In this document: piece by piece, positions 1-6,508 of the stretch
Numbering within the stretch: the first letter of the stretch is position 1
Layout of the letters: the number at the start of each line of letters is the position of its first letter
Source of the DNA: Frankiales bacterium
Lineage (GTDB): Bacteria > Actinomycetota > Actinomycetes > Mycobacteriales > SCTD01
Assembly: GCA_025464695.1 (NCBI GenBank)
Contig: JAODNQ010000131.1
Span: forward strand, 1-7,790
Direction: 5' to 3'
DNA: 7,790 nucleotides
Notes under the pieces: model-generated
Seen by the model: the letters and a program-made list of their open reading frames with translations, nothing else
What the model was told of the DNA's origin: nothing
The model's database searches: none
Program-made: the position numbers and the translations under genes

Positions 1-51
1 CCGACGGGGGCAGGTCTGCCGCCGACCGGTCCGACGGGGTCCGGTCTGCCG
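1..51 (+). repeat. Two imperfect 21-base direct repeats, 30 bases apart, within hrpA
   Basis: Positions 1-21 and 31-51 both read CCGACGGGG, two or three variable bases, then GGTCTGCCG, and match at 19 of 21 positions. The 30-base period equals ten codons, so in the hrpA frame it gives two related decapeptides, DGGRSAADRS and DGVRSADSHA. The window starts at the first copy, so more copies may lie to the left. It probably forms a low-complexity, disordered N-terminal tail ahead of the conserved helicase N-terminus. Confidence 0.6.
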
Positions 52-3000
52 ACAGCCACGCCCCCGTCGCGCTGCCGTCGGGCCCGGTCCCGTCCGTCGC
101 CGACCTCCGTGCCCGGCTCGCCGGCACCACCCTGCGCGACGAGCACGCCCTGCAGCGGCGGCTCGACAGCGCGCGCAAGCACAGCGACCCGTCGCAGGCC
201 CTGGCCCGGCTCGCCGTCGACGTCGCCCGCGCGGAGGCCCGGCTCGACGCCCGCCGCGCCGCGGTGCCCCGCATCAGCTACCCGGACCTGCCGGTCAGCG
301 CCCGCCGCGACGACATCATGGCGGCGATCGTGGAGTCGCAGGTGGTCGTCCTCGCCGGTGAGACGGGGTCGGGCAAGACCACCCAGCTGCCCAAGATGCT
401 GCTCGAGATGGGCCGCGGCGTCCGGGGGCTGATCGGGCACACGCAGCCCCGGCGCCTCGCCGCCCGCACGGTCGCCGAGCGGATCGCCGAGGAGCTCGGC
501 ACGCCGCTCGGGCAGACGGTCGGCTACAAGGTCCGCTTCACCGACACCAGCAGCGAGCGCACCCTGGTCCGGCTGATGACCGACGGCATCCTGCTGGCCG
601 AGGTGCAGCGCGACCGGATGCTCCGGGCCTACGACACGATCATCGTCGACGAGGCGCACGAGCGGTCGCTGAACATCGACTTCCTGCTCGGCTACCTGGC
701 GCAGCTGCTCCCCCGCCGCCCCGACCTGAAGCTCATCATCACGTCGGCCACGATCGAGACCGAGCGCTTCAGCCGGCACTTCGGCGGCGCCCCGGTCATC
801 GAGGTCACCGGCCGCACCTACCCGGTCGAGGTGCGCTACCGGCCCCTGGTGCAGGAGCCGGAGGTCAGCGACGAGGACGACGGCGAGCCCGAGCCGAGCG
901 TCGCCCGCGACCCCGTGCAGGCGATCTGCGACGCCGTCGACGAGCTGCAGAAGGCCGGCGACGGCGACGTCCTGGTGTTCCTGTCCGGCGAGCGCGAGAT
1001 CCGCGACACCGCGGACGCCCTGCAGCGCACCGTCCGGCCCGGCACGGAGGTCGTGCCGCTGTACGCCCGGCTGAGCTCGGCCGAGCAGCACCGGGTCTTC
1101 GAGCACCACAGCGAGCGGCGGGTCGTGCTCGCCACGAACGTCGCCGAGACGTCGCTGACGGTCCCGGGCATCCGCTACGTCGTCGACCCCGGCACGGCGC
1201 GCATCAGCCGCTACTCGCTCAAGACCAAGGTGCAGCGGCTGCCCATCGAGCCGGTCAGTCAGGCGTCGGCGAACCAGCGCAAGGGCCGCTGCGGCCGCGT
1301 CGCCGAGGGCATCTGCATCCGGCTGTACTCGGAGGAGGACTTCCTCGGCCGCCCGGAGTTCACCGACCCGGAGATCCAGCGCACCAACCTGGCGAGCGTC
1401 ATCCTGCAGATGGCGTCGCTCGGGCTCGGGGAGGTCGCGGAGTTCCCGTTCGTCGACCCGCCGGACCGCCGGCAGATCAAGGACGGCGTCGACCTGCTGC
1501 ACGAGCTCGGCGCCCTCGACCCGGCCGAGCCCGACCCCGCCCGCCGGCTGACCCCCGTCGGACGGCAGCTCGCGGCCCTGCCGGTCGACCCGCGGCTCGG
1601 CCGCATGGTGCTCGAGGCCGACCGCAACGGCTGTGTCAGCGAGGTCATGGTCATCGCCGCGGCGCTGTCCATCCAGGACCCGCGGGAGCGGCCGGTCGAC
1701 AAGCAGGCGCAGGCCCAGCAGCTGCACGCCCGGTTCCGGGACGAGACCTCCGACTTCGCCGGCTACCTGAACCTGTGGCGGTACCTGTCCGAGCAGCGCG
1801 AGGAGCTGTCGGGCAACCAGTTCCGAAGGATGTGCAAGGCCGAGTTCCTGCACTACCTGCGGGTGCGCGAGTGGCAGGACCTGCACGGTCAGCTGCTGCG
1901 GGTCGCGCGCGAGCTCGGCATCGAGCCGAACGAGACGCCGGCCGACCCCACGCGGCTGCACCAGTCGCTGCTGGCCGGGCTGCTGTCGCACATCGGGCTC
2001 AAGGACGAGGTCAAGAACGAGTACACGGGGGCGCGGTCCGCCCGGTTCGCGGTCTTCCCCGGGTCGGCGCTCGCCCGCAAGCCGCCGCGGTGGGTCGTCG
2101 CCGCGGAGCTGGTCGAGACATCGCGGCTGTGGGGCCGGACCGCGGCCCGCATCTCCCCGGAGTGGATCGAGCCGCTCGCGGAGCACCTGGTGAAGCGCTC
2201 CTACAGCGAGCCGCACTGGGAGAAGAAGGCCGCCGCGGTCATGGCCTGGGAGAAGGTGACGCTCTACGGCGTCCCGATCGTGGCCAAGCGGAAGGTGGCC
2301 TACGGCCGGATCGACCCCGAGGTCTCGCGCGACCTGTTCCTGCGTCACGCGCTCGTCGAGGGCGCCCGCTCCGGCGACGCCTGGGACACCCACCACGCCT
2401 TCTTCGCCCACAACCGCGCCCTGCTCGTCGAGGTCGAGGAGCTCACCGAGCGCGCCCGGCGCACCGACGTCGTGGTCGACGACGAGGTCCTCTACGACTT
2501 CTACGACGCCCGCATCCCCGCCGACGTCGTCTCCGGCCGGCACTTCGACGCCTGGTGGAAGGAGACGCGCCGGTCCGCCCCGCAGCTGCTCGACTTCACC
2601 CGCGACCTGCTGGTCCAGCGTCCCGTCACACGCGAGGACTACCCGGACGCCTTCGTCCAGGGGCCGGTGCGGCTGCAGCTCGACTACCGGTTCGAGCCGG
2701 GCGCCCCCGCCGACGGCGTCACCGTCGAGGTGCCGCTGGAGTCGCTCAACCAGGTCGACCCGACCGCGCCCGAGTGGCAGGTACCGGGGCTCCGCGAGGA
2801 GCTCGTCGTCGCGCTGATCAAGAGCCTGCCGAAGCAGCTGCGCAAGAACGTGGTGCCGGCCCCGAACTTCGCCAAGGCCTTCCTCGCCGACGCCGTCCCG
2901 TACGCCGCGCCGATCCGGGACGCCCTCGCGGCCGACCTCCGGCGCCGGACCGGGGTGCTGATCGGACCGGACGACTGGGACCTGGACAAGGTCCCGGCGC

Positions 3001-3989
3001 ACCTCAAGCCGACCTACCGGGTGCTCGACGCGGACGGCCGCCAGGTCGCGCAGGGCCAGGACCTCCCCGAGCTGCGCCGCCGGCTGGCGCCCCGCCTGAC
3101 CGCGACGCTGTCGCAGGCGGCGGGCTCGCTCGAGCGGTCCGGGCTCCGCAGCTGGGACCTCGGCACGCTGCCGACGACGTTCGAGGGCGGGCCGGTGCGG
3201 GGCTACCCGGCGCTGGTCGACGAGGGCAGCTCGGTCGGGGTCAAGGTCCTGCCCGACGCCGCGTCCCAGGCGCGGTCGATGCTGGCCGGCACGCGTCGGC
3301 TGCTGCTGCTCACGGTCCCCTCGCAGACCAAGGCGGTGACGGGGCGGCTGACCAACGCGCAGAAGCTGGCGCTGGCGCGCAACCCGCACGGCAGCGTCCC
3401 CGCGCTGCTCGACGACTGCACCGCCTGCGCGGTCGACGCCCTCATCGCTGCCGGTGGCGGTCCGGTGTGGGACGAGGCGGGCTTCACGGCCCTGCGCGAC
3501 TCCGTACGAGCAGGCCTGTTCGACACGCTGCTCGAGGTCGTGACGGTCGCCGAGCGCGTCCTCGCCGCGGCGGCCGACGCCGAGAGCGGGCTGGCGGGGC
3601 TGCGCGGGCAGAAGGCACTGGAGCCGGCGCTCGACGACGTGCGGCGGCAGCTCGCGACGCTGGTGCACCCCGGGTTCGTCGCGGAGACCGGCCTGCGCCG
3701 GCTGCCGGACCTGCGGCGGTACCTGACCGCGGCCGTGCGCCGCCTGGACAAGCTGCCGCAGGACCCGCACCGCGACCGGCTGCGCATGCTCGAGCTGCAG
3801 CAGCTCGAGCGGGACCGGGAGGCCCTGCTCGCCAAGCTCCCGGTCGAGCGACGGACCGACCCCGACGTCGAGGCGGTGCGGTGGATGCTCGAGGAGCTGC
3901 GGGTGCAGCACTTCGGCCAGGGGCTGCGGACCGCGCACCCCGTCAGCGAGACCCGGATCCTGCGCGCGATGGACGCCCTGCTGCCCTGA
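1..3989 (+). CDS. hrpA: ATP-dependent RNA helicase HrpA, DEAH-box (5' partial)
   Basis: This encodes a DEAH-box RNA helicase of the HrpA family, which uses ATP to remodel RNA; in E. coli it has been tied to mRNA processing and rescue of stalled ribosomes. The visible protein has 1328 residues from the first whole codon at 3. Motifs seen: P-loop GETGSGKT at 357-380, DEAH at 648-659, SAT at 744-752, the motif V region (ATNVAETSLT) from 1131, and QRKGRCGR at 1275-1298. An HA2/winged-helix region follows at about 1380-1700, an OB-fold at about 2030-2170, and the HrpA-specific DUF3418 region from about 2190 to the end. A GTG at 264 is in frame but is not the start: the codons before it read as normal HrpA N-terminus (LRDEHALQRRLDSARK, then a helical stretch). 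No ATG, GTG or TTG lies in frame before it, so the start is left of the window. E. coli HrpA has about 1300 residues, so little is missing. The cytoplasmic location is inferred. Confidence 0.96.
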   Translation, partial: DGGRSAADRSDGVRSADSHAPVALPSGPVPSVADLRARLAGTTLRDEHALQRRLDSARKHSDPSQALARLAVDVARAEARLDARRAAVPRISYPDLPVSARRDDIMAAIVESQVVVLAGETGSGKTTQLPKMLLEMGRGVRGLIGHTQPRRLAARTVAERIAEELGTPLGQTVGYKVRFTDTSSERTLVRLMTDGILLAEVQRDRMLRAYDTIIVDEAHERSLNIDFLLGYLAQLLPRRPDLKLIITSATIETERFSRHFGGAPVIEVTGRTYPVEVRYRPLVQEPEVSDEDDGEPEPSVARDPVQAICDAVDELQKAGDGDVLVFLSGEREIRDTADALQRTVRPGTEVVPLYARLSSAEQHRVFEHHSERRVVLATNVAETSLTVPGIRYVVDPGTARISRYSLKTKVQRLPIEPVSQASANQRKGRCGRVAEGICIRLYSEEDFLGRPEFTDPEIQRTNLASVILQMASLGLGEVAEFPFVDPPDRRQIKDGVDLLHELGALDPAEPDPARRLTPVGRQLAALPVDPRLGRMVLEADRNGCVSEVMVIAAALSIQDPRERPVDKQAQAQQLHARFRDETSDFAGYLNLWRYLSEQREELSGNQFRRMCKAEFLHYLRVREWQDLHGQLLRVARELGIEPNETPADPTRLHQSLLAGLLSHIGLKDEVKNEYTGARSARFAVFPGSALARKPPRWVVAAELVETSRLWGRTAARISPEWIEPLAEHLVKRSYSEPHWEKKAAAVMAWEKVTLYGVPIVAKRKVAYGRIDPEVSRDLFLRHALVEGARSGDAWDTHHAFFAHNRALLVEVEELTERARRTDVVVDDEVLYDFYDARIPADVVSGRHFDAWWKETRRSAPQLLDFTRDLLVQRPVTREDYPDAFVQGPVRLQLDYRFEPGAPADGVTVEVPLESLNQVDPTAPEWQVPGLREELVVALIKSLPKQLRKNVVPAPNFAKAFLADAVPYAAPIRDALAADLRRRTGVLIGPDDWDLDKVPAHLKPTYRVLDADGRQVAQGQDLPELRRRLAPRLTATLSQAAGSLERSGLRSWDLGTLPTTFEGGPVRGYPALVDEGSSVGVKVLPDAASQARSMLAGTRRLLLLTVPSQTKAVTGRLTNAQKLALARNPHGSVPALLDDCTACAVDALIAAGGGPVWDEAGFTALRDSVRAGLFDTLLEVVTVAERVLAAAADAESGLAGLRGQKALEPALDDVRRQLATLVHPGFVAETGLRRLPDLRRYLTAAVRRLDKLPQDPHRDRLRMLELQQLERDREALLAKLPVERRTDPDVEAVRWMLEELRVQHFGQGLRTAHPVSETRILRAMDALLP

Positions 3990-3999
3990 CCGCCGTCAG
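3986..3999. repeat. Small inverted repeat spanning both convergent stop codons
   Basis: CTGAC (3986-3990) and GTCAG (3995-3999) form a 5-base stem around the 4-base loop CGCC; two more pairs are possible beyond a C-C mismatch. The left arm contains the hrpA stop TGA and the right arm the complement of the DUF3140 stop. It is the only hairpin-like element in the 6-base gap. It has no following U-tract on either strand, so a terminator role is weak inference. Confidence 0.35.
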
Positions 4000-4319
4000 C
4001 GCTTGAGGGGGTCGTGGCCCCAGTTCATGAGGCTGTACCGCCACCGGCTCGTCGCGACGTCCTCCTTCGTGGGCTCCTGCGCGAGGTGCCGGTGCACGTA
4101 GGACACGACCTTGCCCATGTGCTGGTCGTCGTCGTCGGTGAGGTCGGCCTTCTTCGTCCGCAGCAGCGTGACGATGCGCCGCCCCGACTCGTGGCCGACG
4201 GACTCCGCGCCCTCGCTGCTCTTCTGGCCGACCGCCTGCGACTCCTCGGTCCCGAGCCAGTCCTCGAGCTCCTTCGGGGACATGTTGACGGCCTTCGTGA
4301 ACTCCTCGTCGTGCTCCAT
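3996..4319 (-). CDS. DUF3140 domain-containing protein
   Basis: A 107-residue cytoplasmic protein with no signal peptide or membrane segment, recognised as DUF3140 over nearly its full length. Family-like blocks are VNMSPKELEDWLGTEES near residues 11-27, SVGHESGRRIVTLLR near 40-54, a DDDDQHM stretch followed by VVSYVHRHLAQ near 70-81, and the C-terminal RWRYSLMNWGHDP block. The length is normal for the family. No biochemical function is established; the charged, helical make-up would fit nucleic-acid or protein binding, but that is inference. The ATG lies 9 bases after the methyltransferase stop. Only a weak, poorly placed purine run (GGGGTAG, overlapping that stop) precedes it, so translational coupling is likely. 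It converges with hrpA. Confidence 0.9.
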   Translation of the reverse strand: MEHDEEFTKAVNMSPKELEDWLGTEESQAVGQKSSEGAESVGHESGRRIVTLLRTKKADLTDDDDQHMGKVVSYVHRHLAQEPTKEDVATSRWRYSLMNWGHDPLKR

Positions 4320-4328
4320 CCAGGGCCG

Positions 4329-4979
4329 CTACCCCAGGGTCAGCACCCGCACCCGCTTGACCTCGACCCCCTCGAGCTCCCGGGTCGTCGGCACGTCGTG
4401 CTCCGACAGCAGCACCAGGCCCGACTGCGGCAGGTAGTGCCGGACCGGGTCGCCGAGCAGCACCCGGGAGCCCTGGGCGGCCGCGGCCCGGAGCCACGGG
4501 AGCACCCGTGCGCTCATGGCGGCGTCGTAGAAGACGTCCCCTGCCAGCACGACGTCGACGGCCGGAGGCGGGTCGTCGAGCAGGTCCCGTCCGTCGAAGG
4601 CCACCGACAGCCGGTTGGCCTCCCCGTTCAGGGCGACCGCGGCAGCGCACACCGGGTCGACGTCGACCGCCAGCACGGACGCCGCTCCGGCCCGGGCGGC
4701 AGCGAGCGCGCACAGGCCCGAGCCGGTGGCGAGGTCCAGCACGCTGCGTCCCGCGACCTCCTCCGGCGCGTCCAGCACGTGGCGGGCCAGCGCCTGCCCG
4801 CCGAGCCAGGCGAAGGCCCAGAAGGGCGGGGGCAGCTCCCCGGCGTCGAGCTCGCGCTGCAGGTCCTCCCAGAGCGGGTCCATCGCGTCGGCGAGGTGGA
4901 GCCGGAGCTCGGGCACGGCCGGTGGCGCCTGCAGCCGGGTGCGGGTCAGCACGAGGGTGCGCGCCGCTGCGAGCTCCAC
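4329..4979 (-). CDS. Class I SAM-dependent methyltransferase (Nnt1/ETFBKMT-like)
   Basis: A 216-residue Rossmann-fold methyltransferase that should transfer a methyl group from S-adenosylmethionine to an unknown substrate. Motif I is LDLATGSG at residues 81-88, followed by the acidic cofactor-binding end AVDVD at 104-108; N118 lies in a helix typical of the fold. GDVFYD at 147-152 sits at the motif IV position. The preceding PPFWAFAWLGGQALAR at 51-66 resembles the FW-x-W-x-GG segment of the COG3897 group, which includes predicted nicotinamide N-methylases and ETF-beta lysine methyltransferases. That resemblance points to lysine methylation of a protein, but the substrate is not shown. The GTG at 4979 is chosen because GAGGAGG lies six bases upstream. 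The frame stays open to 5162, but the extra 61 codons are arginine/proline/serine-rich and overlap the divergent small gene. It probably leads an operon with the DUF3140 gene. Confidence 0.88.
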   Translation of the reverse strand: MELAAARTLVLTRTRLQAPPAVPELRLHLADAMDPLWEDLQRELDAGELPPPFWAFAWLGGQALARHVLDAPEEVAGRSVLDLATGSGLCALAAARAGAASVLAVDVDPVCAAAVALNGEANRLSVAFDGRDLLDDPPPAVDVVLAGDVFYDAAMSARVLPWLRAAAAQGSRVLLGDPVRHYLPQSGLVLLSEHDVPTTRELEGVEVKRVRVLTLG

Positions 4980-4985
4980 GCGGGG

Positions 4986-4992
4986 CCTCCTC
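4986..4992 (-). promoter_or_regulatory. Ribosome binding site fixing the methyltransferase start
   Basis: On the minus strand GAGGAGG is followed by six bases and then GTG at 4979. This strong Shine-Dalgarno match supports the GTG over upstream in-frame starts, including the ATG at 5162. Confidence 0.8.
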
Positions 4993-5068
4993 GGTCGCCG
5001 GGACCGGTGCGGTCGGCGCCCGAGAGGGTAGGCCGGGACAGGAGACAGCACGCTGACGCACGACGAGC

Positions 5069-5074
5069 GAGGAG
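5069..5074 (+). promoter_or_regulatory. Ribosome binding site of the 43-residue gene
   Basis: GAGGAG is followed by the six bases AACGAC and then ATG at 5081. The strength and spacing are near ideal and are the main reason to call this short frame a gene. Confidence 0.75.
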
Positions 5075-5080
5075 AACGAC

Positions 5081-5212
5081 ATGGGACTGCTGAGCGGACT
5101 GATGAAGGCCGGCGTCGCGAAGAAGGTCCTGGAGCAGGCGCAGAAGCCGGAGAACCAGGCACGGGCCAAGGAGCTGCTGCGCAAGGCCACCAGCAAGAAC
5201 AAGGGCAGGTAG
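5081..5212 (+). CDS. Small cationic helical protein, 43 residues, unknown function
   Basis: A 43-residue protein starting MGLLSGLMKAGVAKKVLEQ and ending SKNKGR. I do not recognise a named family. It has 8 lysines and 3 arginines against 3 glutamates, a net charge of about +8, with no cysteine and no aromatic residue. Residues 1-20 look like an amphipathic helix with hydrophobic L3, L4, L7, M8, V12, V16 and L17. A PEN turn at 23-25 leads into a second charged helix, then a basic tail. It has no cleavable signal peptide. The evidence for a real gene is the strong ribosome binding site, ATG start, lysine-rich composition unlike random frames in this GC-rich DNA, and a snug fit between two genes: 101 bases from the divergent methyltransferase start and 4 bases from the DUF4192 stop. 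It could bind nucleic acid, ribosomes or membrane; none is shown. Confidence 0.72.
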   Translation: MGLLSGLMKAGVAKKVLEQAQKPENQARAKELLRKATSKNKGR

Positions 5213-5216
5213 CCGC

Positions 5217-6314
5217 TCACCGGCGTCGCCGCCTGCGCAGGTCCACTGCTGCGCGGGCGGCGACGGCGCGCAGCTGCCGGGGAGGCACCTGCGCGTGCAG
5301 CGCCTGCGCGAGCAGGAGTGCCAGACCGTGCCCGGGGTCGGTCGCGAGCGCCCGGTCCAGGGCCACCGACGCCGTCGCGCCGTCGCCACGGCCGTAGGCG
5401 ACCCAGGCCAGGCAGGCGCAGACGCCGGCGTCGTGGGGCGCGGGCGTCAGACGCGCGAGCCGCACGAGCAGGGCGAGGAGCGCGTCGTCCTCTCCCAGCC
5501 CCCAGGTCAGCACCTCGTCCCGCACGACCACGTCGGCCAGGGCGAGGGCGAGCTCGGCCGCCACGTCGTCGTCCAGCGCGTCGTGCAGCTGCAGGGGCGG
5601 GACGGTCTGCCGCTCGTCGAGCCGCTGCGAGCGCGGGCCGGTCCCCCGCTCGTTGCGCGACTCCGAGCTTCCTGCAGCCCCGGGCTCAGCCGCCAGCGCA
5701 CTCCGCACGCCCGCGAGCAGCCGGCTGCGGACCGTCGCGGCGCCGACCCGCCCGCGCTCCTCCCGCAGCCGCTCCGACGCCTGCTGCAGCGCTACCAGAC
5801 GCACGCCCGGGAGCTCAGGGGGAGCCAGGGAGGCCACCAGGTCCTCGCGGGAGGGCAGCACCGCTCGCCCGGCGAGCACCGCCTCCGCCTGCACCCGTCG
5901 CAGCCCCGGGCTGGTCGAGGGCACGGGCGTGCCGTCCCGAGGGCAGCAGGCACCGTCACGGCACAGGTAGGACCACCAGCGCCCGCCCCGCACCAGCAGC
6001 GCGTCGACGGCGTCGACCTGGGCGCGGAGCGCGTCCACGAGCCGCTGCCGCGGCAGACCTGCCTCTTCGGTGACGACCACGAGGTACGCCTGGGACGCGC
6101 CGCTGTAACGGGCCCGGGCTGCGACCTCCGCGACGAGGTCCGCCTCCTGCGCGACGTCCGGCAGGTCGAGGCGCAGCGTGAGGCCGATCCGGCTGCCCTC
6201 CAGGCAGACCACGACGAGGCTCTCCCGCGGGACGAAGCCGCAGAGCAGCGGCAGGGCGGCGACGAGCTCGCCGGGTCCGGACAGGCGCGGCGCGGTGGGG
6301 ACGGTGCGGGTCAT
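5217..6314 (-). CDS. DUF4192 domain-containing protein
   Basis: A 365-residue protein matching DUF4192, a family largely confined to actinobacteria and without an established function. Typical blocks are LSGPGELVAALPLLCGFVPR at residues 11-30 followed by ESLVVVCL, then WWSYLCRDGACCPRDGTPV at 113-131 with three cysteines (118, 123, 124), and a TPR-like C-terminal block with CLAWVAYGRGDG at 301-312. Residues about 210-245 form an arginine/serine-rich low-complexity linker between the two halves. The protein ends in six consecutive arginines. There is no signal peptide, so it is probably cytoplasmic. The ATG at 6314 is chosen because the family N-terminus begins just after it. An in-frame ATG at 6350 would add 12 residues; neither has a clear ribosome binding site. 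It converges with the 43-residue gene and diverges from the gene at 6505. Confidence 0.9.
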   Translation of the reverse strand: MTRTVPTAPRLSGPGELVAALPLLCGFVPRESLVVVCLEGSRIGLTLRLDLPDVAQEADLVAEVAARARYSGASQAYLVVVTEEAGLPRQRLVDALRAQVDAVDALLVRGGRWWSYLCRDGACCPRDGTPVPSTSPGLRRVQAEAVLAGRAVLPSREDLVASLAPPELPGVRLVALQQASERLREERGRVGAATVRSRLLAGVRSALAAEPGAAGSSESRNERGTGPRSQRLDERQTVPPLQLHDALDDDVAAELALALADVVVRDEVLTWGLGEDDALLALLVRLARLTPAPHDAGVCACLAWVAYGRGDGATASVALDRALATDPGHGLALLLAQALHAQVPPRQLRAVAARAAVDLRRRRRR

Positions 6315-6347
6315 GCCGCGACGCTGCGCCGCCGCCGCGGGACCGGC

Positions 6348-6367
6348 CATGCCGCTCGAGCGGGATG
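6348..6367. promoter_or_regulatory. 20-base near-perfect palindrome, candidate operator
   Basis: The core CCGCTCGAGCGG at 6352-6363 is a perfect 12-base palindrome. After one G-G mismatch (6351/6364) the symmetry continues for three more bases each side (CAT at 6348-6350, ATG at 6365-6367), giving 9 of 10 paired positions. It lies 33 bases upstream of the DUF4192 ATG, a fitting place for a dimeric repressor. If translation instead began at the ATG at 6350, the palindrome would overlap that start. Confidence 0.45.
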
Positions 6368-6393
6368 TGGACGACGGCCGGGCCTGTGGACGA
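6366..6393. repeat. Direct repeat of TGTGGACGA (DnaA-box-like)
   Basis: TGTGGACGA occurs at 6366-6374 and 6385-6393, 19 bases apart in the same orientation, so roughly on the same helical face. Each differs at one base from TGTGGACAA, the complement of the actinobacterial DnaA box TTGTCCACA. The first copy overlaps the right end of the palindrome by two bases. Confidence 0.4.
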
Positions 6394-6433
6394 GCCGCAG
6401 CTGCTGTCGGTGACGGCCCCGACGGTCCCGGCC

Positions 6434-6508
6434 ATGACGACCCGCTCCTCCACCACGCCGCGCTCCGGCAGCCCGGCCACGACGGCGTCCGCGAAGATGG
6501 ACCCGTGA
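6434..6508 (+). other. Possible 24-codon leader frame overlapping the downstream start
   Basis: An ATG at 6434 opens a 24-residue frame (MTTRSSTTPRSGSPATTASA then KMDP) whose TGA overlaps the downstream GTG start as GTGA. That is the usual layout for translational coupling. It has no recognisable ribosome binding site, and its threonine/serine/alanine/proline composition is what random frames in this DNA give, so it may be chance. Confidence 0.2.

Larger units (their letters stand above)
4980..5080. promoter_or_regulatory. Divergent intergenic region between methyltransferase and 43-residue gene
   Basis: These 101 bases must supply the starts of two divergent transcripts unless one is read through from outside. 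They hold a ribosome binding site at each end. An inverted repeat lies at 5002-5014 (GACCG, GTG, CGGTC); GCC/GGC arms (4997-4999 and 5015-5017) could extend it past a two-base bulge. The only TANNNT-type -10 match is TACCCT on the minus strand at 5030-5025, with no good -35 at 16-18 bases, so no promoter is assigned. Confidence 0.4.
6315..6504. promoter_or_regulatory. Divergent intergenic region with palindrome and repeats
   Basis: These 190 bases separate the divergent DUF4192 and unknown-function genes and should hold both promoters. No TA dinucleotide occurs anywhere in them, so no TANNNT -10 element exists on either strand. What is visible is a 20-base near-palindrome at 6348-6367, two TGTGGACGA copies at 6366-6374 and 6385-6393, and a short open frame at 6434-6508. 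Confidence 0.5.

Noticed and set aside
264..266. GTG at 264 as the hrpA start
   Set aside because: The 87 in-frame codons before it match the usual HrpA N-terminal region, so starting here would remove conserved sequence.
1775..4006. A 743-codon open frame on the plus strand, overlapping hrpA in another frame
   Set aside because: Its product is almost all R, A, G and P, as expected from reading GC-rich DNA out of frame, and it lies fully over hrpA, whose motifs are unmistakable.
5025..5030. TACCCT on the minus strand as a -10 element for the methyltransferase
   Set aside because: No acceptable -35 hexamer is found at 16-18 bases spacing, and a single six-base match is weak evidence.
4980..5162. 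A longer methyltransferase starting at ATG 5162
   Set aside because: The extra residues look non-coding, overlap the divergent 43-residue gene, and the GTG at 4979 has a strong ribosome binding site.
3943..5220. A 425-codon minus-strand frame across the methyltransferase and DUF3140 genes
   Set aside because: It is an out-of-frame shadow with R/G/A-rich composition, whereas the overlapping frames match known families.
5213..5230. A terminator between the 43-residue gene and the DUF4192 gene
   Set aside because: The gap is 4 bases, and the only symmetry is a 4-base stem GGCG/CGCC inside the DUF4192 coding end, with no U-tract.
6315..6504. A replication origin, suggested by the DnaA-box-like repeats
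   Set aside because: There are only two imperfect boxes, no AT-rich unwinding region, and no dnaA, dnaN, gyrB or parAB neighbours.
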